A DNA stretch of 64,000 nucleotides from Endomychus coccineus (Eukaryota; Arthropoda; Insecta; Coleoptera; Endomychidae): positions 164,398,388 through 164,462,387 of the forward strand of contig OY294068.1 of NCBI GenBank assembly GCA_958510875.1, in the 5' to 3' direction. Below are positions 10,901 to 25,900 of the stretch, one piece after another. Below the pieces are notes generated by a model. That model was not told the DNA's origin and searched no databases. It saw only the letters and a list, made by a program, of their open reading frames with translations. A program made the translations under genes and the position numbers. Position 1 is the stretch's first letter; each line of letters starts with the position of its first letter.

Positions 10901-13900
10901 ATATAGTAAATACAAATATTATGCTAATAAATATTCAACATAAACATTAGGTCAGCAAGGTGAGGAGTCAATGTCAACCTTCGTAAGACAACAAGGCTCC
11001 ACCTGGATGCTTTGTATATGGAGAACAAAAGCAGTTAGGATAAGTCAGTATGAAGAAGTATGAATGAATATTATGACGATATAATGTAACATACTTGTAA
11101 TTAATATTCTACGATTGTAAATAGTGTAGTTATCTATATGTATAAGTGTTACAATAAACCATAACCAATCATCGATTCATTCCTATATTACCCATAGTTA
11201 CGGACTCAAGAACCTGAATACCATATGGCGATCTCTGCCAAACCATACTAAGGACCTGAGCACCACAAGATCAACTTAAAAGGTTTTGCCAATTAGTTGC
11301 TCTTGCACAAATCGTTTAGATATCTATTTGGAATTTGTTCAATAACTTCAAATAGGAGATGAACTATTTTGGATGATACTAATTAGATGAGTTTATTATG
11401 AAAACTGCGACCAAGTTTATAAGAAAACTTAGATCTTGTAGCTGCAGTTCTTATGCAAATACATTTGTAGAAGTCTTATTTTGAACACTAATTAAATAAT
11501 AACCACAAATTGGATGGAACTCAATAGAGATGATCACATATAATGATCTTGATGCAACAGATAGTTTGATGAGTTAGATGAGGGTTAGTTTTAAATCACG
11601 CGACTAGCAGGTTATTCAGAATGTCCATGGTCTACCAAAAAATTTCGAAGTACTAGATTTCCCATCATTCATGGTCAAATTGTAAGAAAGAAAAAATAAA
11701 GAACTGTGCTACTGTTACACTGTCAGAAGAAAAAGAAAGGTACATAGAATGAAGATGAGAAAGATGGAATGCATGACATTATAACACCATATACGTGATT
11801 CATAAATTACTAACAAGCTACATCATTTTTCAAAGCTATAACATTTCTTGCACCTCAATCTGGTAGCCAATTCGGAGATTCCATGATGAGAGGAATAACG
11901 ACAACTTTTATCTTCAAAATATCTAACACTTGACCGGTACAATTTTTAAATTATTTGTTAAACTTAGCAATAGGCTTGTAAGGCATTATACTGTTCACAA
12001 AGAACAGCATCAGACGGGCAGATCTGTCTAAACGGCTCATCACGCGGCTGTTGACCTTATAAAGCAGCAACTGAAAGGAAAGGGAGTCTTCTCGGACAAA
12101 GCGGCAGCCTATAAAAATACCTCTAGCTCAATTAGACAAGCGTCGGAGATACCTGGTATTCCGCAAGAGCTAGCAGGGTGGATTAGGAATACCTTTGAAG
12201 TTAGATACCTTCCCACGACGTGGCAATGTTATAATATGAGAGGTTCGGTATCTGAAGAGTGTCCACAAGAAGGAGTACTCTCCTCCCTCTTATTCATCAG
12301 GATGAAATAGCTCAACTCTCCCGATGAGCTTTCCTGGGTATTTTCAATAACCCAGGTGTCGAAAGAGCCGGAGAAAACCGCCATCAACATCTTCTCCAGA
12401 TAGTACAAAATCGGGCCTCTGAAGAAAATGCTAATCGGTGGTAAGACAGTTGACTTTACTGAGACGACAAATATTCGGGAGTCATCTTGGATGAAAAATT
12501 ACTTTGGCAAAAGCAAGTGGAGACTATGTGCCAAAATGCTTTGATAACCGTTTAGCAGTGATGTGGATCTACTTCGATTATCGTCCCAAGAACCAGTCAT
12601 GCGATTGTCGTATGGTGGAAAAGAACCAAACTGCTACAGAAGCTAATGGGCAGAGTTCATGTTCTTCGGCAGAGGCATTACATCCACGAAAGAGTATTGC
12701 GGCCCTTGCTGGGAGTACCACCCCTATCACTGACGATTAGGAATCTCGCAATGATGGCGGCCTACAGGCTTAGCTGCAATGGCTTCCTAAAGAGATGGAG
12801 TGCAGATCAGATAGAATAAAGGTCATGTGGTTTGGGGAGCAGAATTTCAGGGTTCTCATTCCGTCCAGAGAAGAATGGGAAAACTACTGTAAGCCAAAGT
12901 ACGACCCAATTTGGTATATGGATGAGTCTATAACATACCCAAGAGTCGGAGCAGGTTTTTATTTTACGATCCTGGATATGGGCGTGTACTCCGTGCGGAT
13001 GGGGGATTTCAAGATAGTCTTCCGAGTCGAGTGGCTTGCCATCTACAGATGTGCGGAGAACCTGCTCGGCCATGGTGAGATAAAAGAGAACACATTGAGA
13101 AATCCGACTGTATTTTTGAGGCTTGTCAGGAATTTCGAAGTTATACTTAACAGGCTTGCCGAACCATTTGGGAGAGCAACATGCCTCAGCATGGAGAGGC
13201 AGTGATGGCTGGCGAACTGCCAAAGCGCTGCTTGACAATGAAGTAGGCCCATGGGCTAGTGAGATACTTTCGCTGAATAGGTAAGGAATCAGTTTAATCC
13301 TAGAGATCTTTACAGGACAAAGTGGGGTCATCAAACCACTTTCTCTGTAAATGCCCTGCGCTCACCAGGTTAATCTGGCTTAGTCCGGGGATCATCACCA
13401 CCGATGGAATAAAGAACCTAAGTGTAGGATTCTATCACTTGGCGGGGTGTGCAAGTACTTGATAGCTAAAAGGTCAACAGCACTGTAATAGTATTTTTAG
13501 AGAATAAGGTTCATTGACTCTTTTCGTATCATTAATTTACTACAGATATTTGATTTACTAGAAAAAAATCCAAAGTTAGTTCCGAAATCACCATTCTTAG
13601 CATAGGTACCTTACTTTTATTCAATTACAAGGTTCTATCCGGAAATACTCAATAATATTTCAACATAACACATTCATTTTCTATAATAAAAATTTGGAGA
13701 TCATAATAATAGAGTTAGCCGACTACAAAACCACCATAATATGACATTAACATTACCTCGATATATTCGGGTTGTTCAGATTGGGATGTTTGGGTATCAC
13801 TGTCACAAAAATCTTCGATTTCTTGTAGAACAGCTGGAAGAGATAATGGTATAACTGCACTCCTTGGTTCACAATGATCTACAGGTGTGACTCTTGCATT

Positions 13901-16900
13901 TGGACGTTCTGCAGGAGGTGGTGTGAAATAACCAGACGATTCTGATCCTGAGGAGAGGCGTTGAATAGACTTAATGGAAGGACTATCATAAGGCGGTCTG
14001 AAAAGATAGAATATTTCATTATTTTGTAGCTGCTACGATAACACCAATCTATCGAAATTCAAATCAACCCCTAGCAACAATTAAACCTTGAGCCAACTAG
14101 ATTTAATTTAATTCGCTGATTTTCTTTCGATCACGGATTACATATTTTTTAGTTTTCTAAACACATCCACAAACAATACTGATGTTGTGAAAACTCCAAG
14201 AATGGCAAAAATTAGGGTGATCTCTTGAAGTACTGCGCTCTTGTTCGTTCAACACCTAGGGTGGCTGGATAACTACAAGCACAGTGGAGGAATGTCCCCT
14301 ACAGGAGGTTTGCAATGGTGTTATCGAGAAATACGTACTCTAACCAACAGGTCACCCTCCCAGTTTGATCCAGGAAGCAGAGATAAAACCTCTGATGTAT
14401 CTATCAATAAAGAGACTTATGCAGCCAGAATGATTACATCTGATGTTCTATAGTGTTAATTCATCAAACTTCAAACATCAGAAATAATAAAACCGTTACA
14501 TGTTTTTCAACTACTCATCCAAGTCTGTATAAGCCCCAGAATTGAAGAGGACCTAATATACTTTGCGACTAGTTATATACAGAACCAACTCATAGGATGA
14601 ACTCATTTAGATGAATAATATAATTTCAACATAACATTTATAATTAACGTTCAATTGTCTATGCCCCTTTACTCACTTCAAGTTTTGTGGAGGTAATGAT
14701 ATTGTTAATATTGGAGTAATTGGAACATCCTTTTCAACATCCGTGATCTTGGTACTCCTGGGAATACATGAACACCATATCCAAGGGCTGCAATTCCTCA
14801 ACTTCTCTTCTCTCAATCCCCATAAGTTTTTGGTAGTATTTACATTCATCCCGTACGATGCTTCATCACAAATATTATTATCATGCTTCTACCACTCGTT
14901 CAAAATTTAATTTAGCTTTAATACATTTCGATCTAAGTATTTAGAATACGGAATTAAGATGCTATTATATTATCTTATCATCATAGGGTAAGTTCTGGAT
15001 ATGTGATGGAAAGTCCGGCACAGGCGAACCACTTCTCATAAAACTAAATATATTTTTGTAATCAATATAGAGGAATAGAATTGATGCCTAAAGAAAGGGG
15101 GTTACATAGCCACAACATATAATATTTCCACCACTTCAAAGCGATCTGCAGAATTTCAAATCAATTCGATCAATAGCAACGGCGTAATAGTATAGATCGA
15201 TTCAGAAATGCTCAAAACGGATATATCCGTGAAAATCTGAAAATATGTTTCTGCCCCGATAACAATACCTCTCTTACACTATATAACCACGAATAGTGGG
15301 GTGAGTAATAAAAGGCAAGATGCCATTTATTTTTAGAATTAACTCCCTATTAAGAAACCAATACTTATTTTGAGAAAAAGCATCGATGTAACTTTTTTTC
15401 TGAAAAATTGCTCAATTTTTCATTATCACGCTACTGGTGGAGTTTCCAAAACTCACTGGATCGAAAACAAATATTTTCATGTCAGTAAAGTGCATACCAA
15501 AGATTAATTTAAAATCTTAAATCATTTTCGAGATATTTTAACCCTACACTGCTTAATTTCATCACTTTGAAAAAAATATATAATGTTAAACACACAAAAC
15601 GGAATAAGGGAAAAATGCTTGAAGAAATCTAAGAAGCATATTTTGCAAAATAACAATATTTATAAATATGTATCAGATTTGATACGAAGTGCATCAACAG
15701 CTCTATTGACGAAAGTCTCGAAAACAATTCAAGTCTCTATTGATACAGAGAAACACTCCACATTTTTCGCATTCTACATATGAAAGTTTCTTACACAAGG
15801 GTCTCTTGCATTTTGTTCTTGAGACAGTGATCGATACCTTCGGATGTCTTGAGGAGGGTTATAAGAAGTGGGGCCTTTTTCTCTTCTTCTCCAGCTGTTC
15901 CTCCATAGAAGTTGTTTATGGTCTTCCCCGCTTGAATTCTGCCAGTGATATACTTTTCATTTTGTTCTCTGCAGTGCCTTCTATACAGTATCCAGATGCT
16001 AACCAAGGTCAGATCAGCTAAATGATAAAATTTGCAACTACAACATTTTTTGGTTCTCAGTTGTATCTTGTATCTTCCGATCATACTGTCGAAGAAATCC
16101 ACACCGCCCATGTGCTTATTATACTCTTTAACCAGATTTGGACATAGAAGCTTAACTTAGAGTTCGATTTCTTGTCGACCCGTTCTACCTCATGAAATGT
16201 TGCGCTAGTAAAATTGGATTCCAGGGTAACTAAATTGTTATCTAACTGTTGACATATATATTCCATGCGCATTAGCTAGATATTCATAGCTTCTTCCTCT
16301 CGTGTCAATCGTCATGACTACTTCAGATGAAAGCTTGCAACAAACGATTCTGTTTCGACGAATAGTTCCTGAAGAATAATGAATTTCTTGGTAAGCCAAG
16401 TAAGATACCAATGGTACAGATGAATAATGATTATCAAAATATAGTGTGTAGGCATTACCACGTGGAATTTCGCGGCAAAGACGTACAACAATATTTGCAA
16501 AGGTTCCTAGATCTGGTTCTTCTGGGAATCGTTTGCTATTTTGAGTTTCAGTATAAATTTCAAATTTATAGACGTAGCCGTTGACATCACTTGTGAGGCT
16601 TCATAGGCAAATACTGCTTCAAAAAAATGTCTGTCTTGCTTTAGTAGCACATAATTTTTCATCCCCTAAAATAATTGCTCGTATGGTATTGACGCATACT
16701 TTGAATTCAAAATATCAACAATTGGTCTAATTTTGAAAAGGCGGTGTCCGATAAAGGGCCATCTTCATGTTACATATTTGTATTATTATTGAAATGAATA
16801 ACTGAGCGAATTTTATCGAATGCTCTTTGACTCATTCAATCTCTTATTTGTTGGAAACCAATTTTCTGACACCAATATGATATTATATGTTTGATAAATG

Positions 16901-19900
16901 AACTACTGACATATATATAATTACTCCCAAACATTTTTTTATATCTTCATTAATTATGTTCACTGGCTGTGCTATGTTGTTTTGGGTATTATACAAACAA
17001 GATTCTTCTTTGATCTTTTTAAGTAAGTAATCGAAAAAATATCTGAAGAATTGATATGGCGTTGTCAGTTCTTTTATACATAAAGGCAATTTAGATTTAC
17101 CTTTGTAAATTTAAAGATTCGTCATTGATGTTCATGTTTTTCTTTTTCCAAGTTAGGTTTTTCAAAGCATTTGTATCAAACCTGGATCTAGTTACTTCCG
17201 GTTTCTATACAATTATTTCTTCGTCTTCTATAGTAACCTCTCCCCCTAGTAATCCACCTTCAACTGGTTTGTTTTTATCTGTCTGCTCTGCGAATACTAC
17301 TGGCATATTTTCTATATCAAATTCATCACTAGACTCATTCTCATTGTCCAATTCGTCCTCACTGTCACTCCATCGAAGATTATCAAAAACTTCTTTGAGT
17401 TCTTTCTCAGAAAGTGGTCTATGTCTCTCATAGTCGTCAGACTTGAACATTTACAAAAATAGGTACTCGAAATGCACAAGTTATCATGTCTGATACATAC
17501 ATAAATACTAGTTGGCCTCGGAAAAATATATGCGTGAAACGGCTACTACCATGTTTATATCGTTGATAAACAGATACCAAAAGGCACAGTACTTTTTTCA
17601 TAATTTCTAGTGAAAAATATCTTATAAACTGAATCACACTTCACAATAGCACGAGCCAAGAAGGTAGATCTAATATTAAGTTGGTCTGTATAATGTTAGA
17701 AGGCACCAAATATCTGAATAACTCATATACATAAGGCGACGAATATGTATCAGATATAGAACAAAGCGTTGCAAGAGGTTGGTAGTTATGGTATGCTATT
17801 TAATCGAAGATTAATCAGTGTGCAGTGATACAATAAGCAGTGTAGGGTTAAAGAAACTTATTTAAGTTTTTTTTAGACACCATGTAACTCAGGATGGAAG
17901 CACTTTTGGACACTCATTTCTGAAAACTTCTTTTCAATTTGACTCCTAGGGTACGTCCCTTTCCTCTCGAAACACCCTGTATAAATGAAACATACTCTGG
18001 GTTACCATTATCATCATCATCATGCACTTAAGCCACTTAGTTGGACCCATTATGCGCCCGTCAGAAGAGTATTCTATTCTAGCAGGTTTGTCGCCCGCCA
18101 GAAACCCAGAATATTGCCAATGCTGGCTTCCATGCGTTCTTCTGGGAGTAGTTTTAATTCTCCGAAGTGTCGATACCTGAGGGATGCCAACGCTGGGCAT
18201 TTCAGCAGGATGTGAGAGGCATTTCCTACATATTTCCTACATATTGGGTCATCTGCGATGCCCATAGTGTGGAGGTGTTTGTTAAGACGACAGTGACCGG
18301 TTAGGATACAAGTCATCTCTCTAATATCCCTTCTGTTCAGAGGAAGGAGTTTCTTTGAGAGCCTAAGCACAGGCTCTTTGATAGAGACCTTGGCCTGCCT
18401 AAGCGTGGTGATTCTCGCCACAGTCTAGACCACTCTTTATTCAGTTAGCACAGAAGGGCGAGACCCCCCACGCAATTTGTCAAGGCCATTGGTTCTGGCC
18501 CGACGGGGGTGCCAGACAACCCCCACCTGACCAGAGAGTCGGCCATTTCGTTTTTTACAATTCCACTATGTCCAGGGACCCAGATGAGTTGAACATTATT
18601 TCTCCTAGCCAGTGTATCCTTGCATTCTTTTACAAGCCTTGATATGACTCTGGGTAATTTGAGAGTTCCCAGAGCCGACCGACTGTCTATGCAAATACAT
18701 ATGCGCCTATTTACATAGTTTCTTCTCAGGTTTTCCATGACACAAGTCAATATTGCGTAGACGTCCGCCTGAAAAACCGTGCAGTAAGTGCCTAGAGTCA
18801 CTGAGATAGAGATATTTAGCCTTCTTAGGTATACTTCCGCCTCAGAAGCCTGACCTACCTTAGACCCATCCGAAAGCCATACGAGCCCGTCTGGTGGCAG
18901 TGAGGTGAGAGTTTCGTTACTCCAATCTGTTCTGTCCGGGATGAGGATTTTGGGAGAAGTGAGACATATAGCGCAGGGATCATGCTATCTTACTTCATTT
19001 CCAGTATGGGGCATTCAGAGATTGCCTTACTTAAAATATAAATGCCCATTATGATAGTATGCAATATTGAAAATTGATTATCAATAATTGTGGGGGAAAT
19101 GAACTCCTCGTTCAAATAATGCTGCATGAATATTCCAATTAGAAAGCATAATATATTGATTTCTAATTATTGCAGTCCATATTCTAATGGTATAATCCAT
19201 TAGAGAAAATAATCCACTGATTTTCAATTATCAGAAAATCCATTCTTATCGTCAACTCAAAATAGAGTCAACAGTAGATCTGATGCATCTTAATTAAAGG
19301 CTTTACCCAAATACAGTGATTAATTATCTATACGTTGATATCGATTTGAAGTGCGGGGTTAGGAATAGTCTAATAAAAGCTGCAGTATTCAAAGGGACCA
19401 GGTGTTATCAAGAGCCTACCTATTCTAAGCAAAATTGATTTTGTTGACCGCGGCAACAATATTCCCCCGCTTAAGTAATATCGACCATTTTCTAGACAAT
19501 TATAGGTGAACGACGTTTGACCTGACACTTCTTACAAGTTTACCTTTAGTACGACCCAGTTGTCTGAACAAATTGTTTTCAATATATCATCACGAACTGT
19601 CAACATACGTCCTGTCCAATTCGATGCGTTCTATAAATGAACAAAGAAAGGGGTACACGCGAAGGGCAATCTTTTAAAAACGTGTGTTGCCATTATTGTT
19701 ATCGAGGTTGTAATCCGTGACTAATTACCGAAACATTTTATTATAACAACGTCACATATTTGCAAGTATAATCGTGCCTGAAATAGTATGGACTGGCCTA
19801 AGATATGAATCACATACACCCTGCGAATAATGTTAGTTGTTATAGAAGTGTGATGGATGTCATTCTGCATCAGGGACTGATTTTAAACTGAAAATATGAG

Positions 19901-22900
19901 ATTCACCAAACAACTGAATTGCCGGGGCGAACAAGATAGACGGCCGCTTCTTTCAAAATTTTGACAAGAATCCGTGCCAGATGAATTCATTCGTTTCAAG
20001 CGAAATCAAATTACCGATATATGCACTGTATATGACTGGGGGAGGGTGTGGGTTCCACGATAGAGTATAGAGATCATTTCAAAATTCTAGTGCAGTTTGC
20101 CAGTCAAGCTGACATGTTGAAATTTAATTACGAGATCAAGCTATTTGAAATATGAATAGGATGTAACTTCAACAAAATGAAAGAAAATTCTGAATTAAAA
20201 TCGGAAACATATTTTGCCGTAATTATTATTGTGAGAATTGTGCATCTATCCTTTGAATTTTGTGTGTTCCAAGTTTGAATAATTCCCGTTCAAAACAGGA
20301 AAAGTTCGTTCAATAATCTTATGACATTCTTCATTGATACGAGGGCAAGGTGATTAGTCCCTGAAAAATAAAGCAGATAGTGCCACAATCGAAAATTCCA
20401 TGTGACATTTGTGATGTACCATTTTTAACTAGAACGCATCAAAATTTTCAGTCTGATATGTCATTCAGTTCTGTTTTGACACCCATCGAGAGCAGCCTTG
20501 GAGATTTTTGTAACATGGAAAAAAGTGAATTTCGCGTCTCGATTAAATATTATTTATTGAGTGGAAAAAACATTACGCAAACCAAAGCATCGCTTGTTAA
20601 ACATTATGGGGACTCTTCACTATCGATTGTAACGATTCAGAAGTGGTTTACTGATTTTTGTTGTGGTAGTATGACCACAAAGGGCGCCGAACCTTCTGGT
20701 CGTACAATTGAGGTTACGTCAGAAATCGTCGGTAAGATCCATGGTATGATCATGGACGATCGGCGAGTTGAAGTGCAAGAGATTGCTGAGGCTATGGCCA
20801 TCTCAACCGAACGGGCACGGAACATTTTGCATAAGTTTTTGAATATGAGGAAGGTATCTGCCAGATGGGTACCGCATTTACTCTCTGTTGACAACAAGCG
20901 CGACTGTGTGACAACTTCAAAGGAGTGTTTAGCGATGTTCAAGAGTTATAAGAACTTTTTGCGCAGTTTCGTAACCGTGGACAAAACATGGATCCATCAC
21001 AACACACCGAGGACCAAAAAAGAGTCAAAACAGTGGACTTGTCCTGGCGAATCGGAGTCGAAAATGGCCAAAGTAGCTTTATCGGACAACAAAGTCATAG
21101 CGACAGCACACGGTATCATCCATATCGATTACCATGAAAAGGGCAGAACGATCACCAGCGTATATTATGCAGAGCTGCTTAATTGATTCGACCCCGGTTT
21201 GAAGCAAAAGCGGTCGCATTTGGCAAAGAAAAAAGTGCTCTTCCACCAAGACAACACACCAACTTACAGGTCCGCAGTAGCAATGGCAAAATTGCATGAA
21301 TTGCACTACGAATTGGTTCGTCATCCACTATATTCTCTAGATGTGGCCCCTTGCAATTTTTATCTATTCCCAAACTTGAACAAATGGCTCTGCAGAAAGG
21401 AATTTGGTTCCAACGAGGATGTCATCGCTGAAACAAACGTCTATTTCGAAGGATTGCCGAAATCGTATTATTTGGAAGGGATCGGAAAATTAGAAAAACA
21501 TTGAACGAAGTGTATCGCGCTACAAGGAGATTATATTGGGAATAAAGTAAGTTTTGACCAAATAAATGATTTCTTGTTTATTTTTTCAGGAACTTTCCAC
21601 TTTGCCCTCGTACATATAAAGAGAACCACCCACTTCAAATTCAAACGGGGTAAAAGGGATTCGACATATTTTGACTTTTCTGACAACTAATCACGATCAC
21701 TCTTCATATCAGACAGATTCATACATGACAGACTGCTGATACTGACACTCAGATAATGATCGTGAATTCCATACCATAGATATCCAATTCAAATAAACTT
21801 TAACATAGAGTCTTACAGTTTTCCATGCGCTTGACTGTGTCTTCTCACTAGAAATATTTGCATTAGGTATTGAAACCTGGGGAATGACATTACGGCGGCG
21901 CAGCCGACACTTCCTTCTACGGATATCTGCTCTTTCTGCCTGCGTTAACAGTTGAATTTTGATCTAATGTTCCCATAGGTGATACGCGTAATTAGAGTGC
22001 CCCTTTTCGAGCCTTTAATTTCTCAAATGTGAGCGGAACTTTACACTAAAACTGCGTCCTGTTTATCCTATGTGCAAAGCGTTAAAATATATCAATTTCA
22101 TGAAAACCAGAAATAATTTGAATTCATATATTAATAATTCAAAACCTAAAAATGAATGAAAAGGAATCTGGAGTTTACAAGCTGAGGTGTGATAACTGTA
22201 ATGCCTTGTACATAGGACAAACTGGACGCAGCTTGAGTGTACGATTGTACCAACATTTGAGAAGTTACAGGCTCAAAAATATCCCCATTAATCCCGATAT
22301 GTTACATATTCAAGAAAAAGGACATACTATTCTATTATCGATAGCAATTTTGTAACATTCCTATAACCTATAATTCACCACTTTTCAACAATTTTGTAAA
22401 TAAATTCCCACCCAAACCATTGTCCACCCCATCTCTCAATTTGTACGACATTCAGATTGATTTCTGATATTTAACGACATAATCTTAGATTTAGCTTAAG
22501 TTGATAATTCCTAGCTAGGAGAATGTCACAGTTTGATGAAATAATTTGTCAGCATCATTTTTAAATTAAATGTTACATGTTTTGTATAAATTTGAGTGAT
22601 AATTCTCCAACATCCGAAAATTAAAATGATTTTGCACTAGGAAATGCCAGAAACCATAGAACCGAGACCATAGAAGCCAAAGAATTAAGCTAGCTATTCA
22701 TAATATATTATAGATGATATTCCAATTTTTTTATTTGAATATTTTATTGTTTGAAATTAATATTCCAGAATATCCTATCCTGTAAACATATCAGACTTCA
22801 AACAAGCATATGTTCAAAATCAATCAAATAACTTTCATGTCGAATATAAAATGAAGCTACAAAACAAATGCACACTTCAATAACTATGAATATATCAACA

Positions 22901-25900
22901 ATTGTTTCAGTTAACAATTCATTCTACATTGAGTACCGCTGGAATAAAATTCGATTGTTTTCTACAGATAATTATTTCCTGAAGGAACAATATTTCTAAG
23001 AATTTTTGAAAATCATGAACTGACCAACTGTGATATTATTGCAATTTATTGAAATGTGAGTTTGACAGTTATATTTCAACGGCAACTTGCTCAATATTTT
23101 GTATAATATTGCGCTACTCTCAACAATGGTTCCAGAAAATTAGAAGAACATTAAAATGAGAAACTGGGAAGGGGTTAATTCCATTTCACAACTGTTTCAT
23201 CGTTTCTTGATTAAATAGCAGTTCAGGCAATTCAAATGTCCCCAGTATAAAATTTGAAACACCTATATATATTTTTATAATTCCTAATAATTAATTTAAC
23301 TTTGCGTTCATAATTATTGTGATTCTGTGAACTATACATTAAAAGAACTGACCCACCGACCTACATTTTTATTCTTCTTTGTACTTTACATAATTACTTT
23401 TTACTTTTATTCAATAGTTAAAGTGATTAATAATATAATGATTGGTACGAATTATATATAAATTCTCGGAAAATAGGTCACACTAACACATATGCTTATT
23501 ATTTTCGTCGTTTCGGTCACACGTTCATCATCAGAACACGTATCAATGTCTTAGTTATCGCACCAATTTTAATTAATAAAGCTCAGTCGCCGAAACGACC
23601 AGAAACACGAGTAAACGAAACTGTAACACATTAATGTTTCAAGTATACGAATCAAGAATTCAATGCTTAGCAATTTACTTATAAAATTCGAACTTATTTC
23701 AAAGTACCTTTTGAAATACGACTGAAACCAAAAAATATAAGGCTCAAGTATCCACTTTCGAACCAGATGTTGAAGATTTGTGAGGTAATTGAAAAAGGTT
23801 GTCAGACCTTATTAGATATATTGCTTCTAAAAAAAGTGAAATAAACAGCCTTACAGGTTGCGCTGTTGTCCCACCCATAGGAAAGTCCCAAAAATTTGAA
23901 AATTGTTCGTAATACACTCGAAATGAATGGCTACCCAGAAACGTTAAAGAAAGAATAAACAAAATCTATAATGGAACGTCATATATAAGTAACATAGTCG
24001 GTAACACAGATAATTTTATAACATTACTATACATTCCGGAGATCTCAGAGAAAATTAAGAAAGGTTTAAAAAAGAATGATATAAATGGTGCGCATAAGCC
24101 TACTATTGCTGTGTTGGTAAATATTTTCCAAATCTAAAACCTTCAATATCTAAAGATTAACAAACCCACACGGTATTCAAATTAAATTGTCTATATTGCG
24201 ATGGGACAGGAATCTCTAAGCAATATTAGCAAAAAAAAAATGTATGACCATAAGTATAGCACAAGAAACAAAAACTTCCCCCGCCCCTGCTAAATATTGT
24301 TTTGATTATAACCATTAATTTGATTACAAAAATGTTAATATTTCAACTGAAGAAACCAATTATTACGAAAGATCTATTCTGGAGATGATTCACATGAAAC
24401 GTGACTCTAAGTCTGTAAATCATAGATCAGACGTTCAATCATTAAGTCAGTCTTAAATAATTCAATTAGTTGAAACCCTTTAATTTTTGATTGAAATTGG
24501 TGCGATAAGGACGCTCTGTGATGAAATAATTAGTTTTAGCAATCCCGTTCTCGACATTGATACGTTTTCTGATGATGGTCGTGAGACCGAAACATACGTA
24601 AAGACAAAAATAGTAAGCATAAGTGTTAGTGTTATCTATTTCCCGAGAATTTATATATAATAGTTAAAGTGTTCAGCTTTATTCACATTTTACTATTCAA
24701 TTTGCATGAAAATATTTTGACAATCTAAAAAATTGGCAACAGAACAAAATTGCTTATCAAAACGTAGAAAAAAATATCAGTTCGTAAGAAGTTAACCTGT
24801 TCACGTTAAGTTAATAACAATACACCACACTAGAACACTTGCACAAGTGTACAACCGCGAATTTAATTTCCTACTTTCATAGAAGGATAGTTTATCACAA
24901 ATTTCAATAATATGTATTTACAGTTGTGTATGAAGGGAGTACCGTTAAGACATTCCACAGTTTAAGCGTAATAATTCTTTTGCTAGCACCTATATGAGGG
25001 TATTATGATTAAATACCTCATCGTGTCCGTTGCCATGGCAACCGATACAAACATTGACCAGTTCAATTCGCGCAACCAGTTAAGAAGATTAATCAGAATT
25101 ATTCTAAGAAAACTTCAAGTGTGCACATAATTCTGCATTCAAGACTCAAGCTCGTTTTCACCCCAAGCCCTTTTAATTTGATCTAATACTGCAGAACAAA
25201 GAGAACGAAATAGACTTGACCTATATTATTTATTTTTCAAAGCGCTAAAAGCACGTGGTATAGAAAGTCGGGTCTTTATTTATGTAGGTTAAGAAGTTGA
25301 TAGGCGATCAATGTTTCCCTTGTTGTCTCGGATGATTAATGTATTCTATCAACAGAAAATCTACTATCGCAGGAATATTTTATGCCTTATTTGGTCAATT
25401 AATAGGATATACAGGATATGGATGGTTTTAATGCTTACTTGTTGACAATTCATATACAGGGTGTCCTCGAACTGCGTGGCCAAAATGAAGCCGAAGATTC
25501 TTTGATTCGAAAAAAAGTTGATGAGCCTTTTCACTTTTGCCTCAAGTGTCTTGTTTACCCGGTAGAGGGCTTCAAAATTGCAAAAATAATTTTGTTTTTT
25601 CGGTATAACTTGAGAACGAAGAACTTTTACAATATTCAGCAGGTGAGTTACTGTCAATAATGGCCATTTTTGAGAGTGGAGCACAGAGCTTTAGAGACCA
25701 TAGAAATGGCTCAAACTTGAGGATGTAACGGGAAAAGTGTCCAGAACTTTTTTGTGGTCAATGTAATTCACTCGATATTTTTTATGTAGATAGCTTATCT
25801 ACTTTGAAAACTTTTCTTACTCTTGGAAAATTTTGATAAAATCAACGGATTAGCTTGAAAAAATTAATTTTCGAGTCTCCGCAATTTTGGCTCACTAATT

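Larger units (their letters stand above)
23462..24655 (+). mobile_element. Penelope-like element, internally deleted (copy 2)
   Basis: Left and right ends are inverted copies: the left one (23462-23580) reads AATTCTCGGAAAATAGGTCA and the right one ends TATCTATTTCCCGAGAATTT. The right end (24490-24655) carries a well-formed hammerhead motif and the left end a decayed one. A GIY-YIG remnant (about 24150-24400) matches that of copy 1, including QTHTVFKLNCLYCDGT. No reverse transcriptase remains. The two copies share the same internal deletion layout, so they may derive from one shortened source. Confidence 0.75.

Noticed and set aside
10960..11260. Solo LTR
   Set aside because: Only a possible 3' half (AATAAA and a TGGCGATCTC-like site) was seen. 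No second copy, TG...CA borders or target duplication could be shown.
14241..14453. 70-codon plus-strand frame in the large intron
   Set aside because: No motif, no splice sites that would fit a gene, and exons 7 and 8 already join in phase without it.
15583..15783. 66-codon plus-strand frame inside the piggyBac end
   Set aside because: It lies antisense to the transposase end and non-coding terminus, with no recognisable motif. Considered a chance frame.
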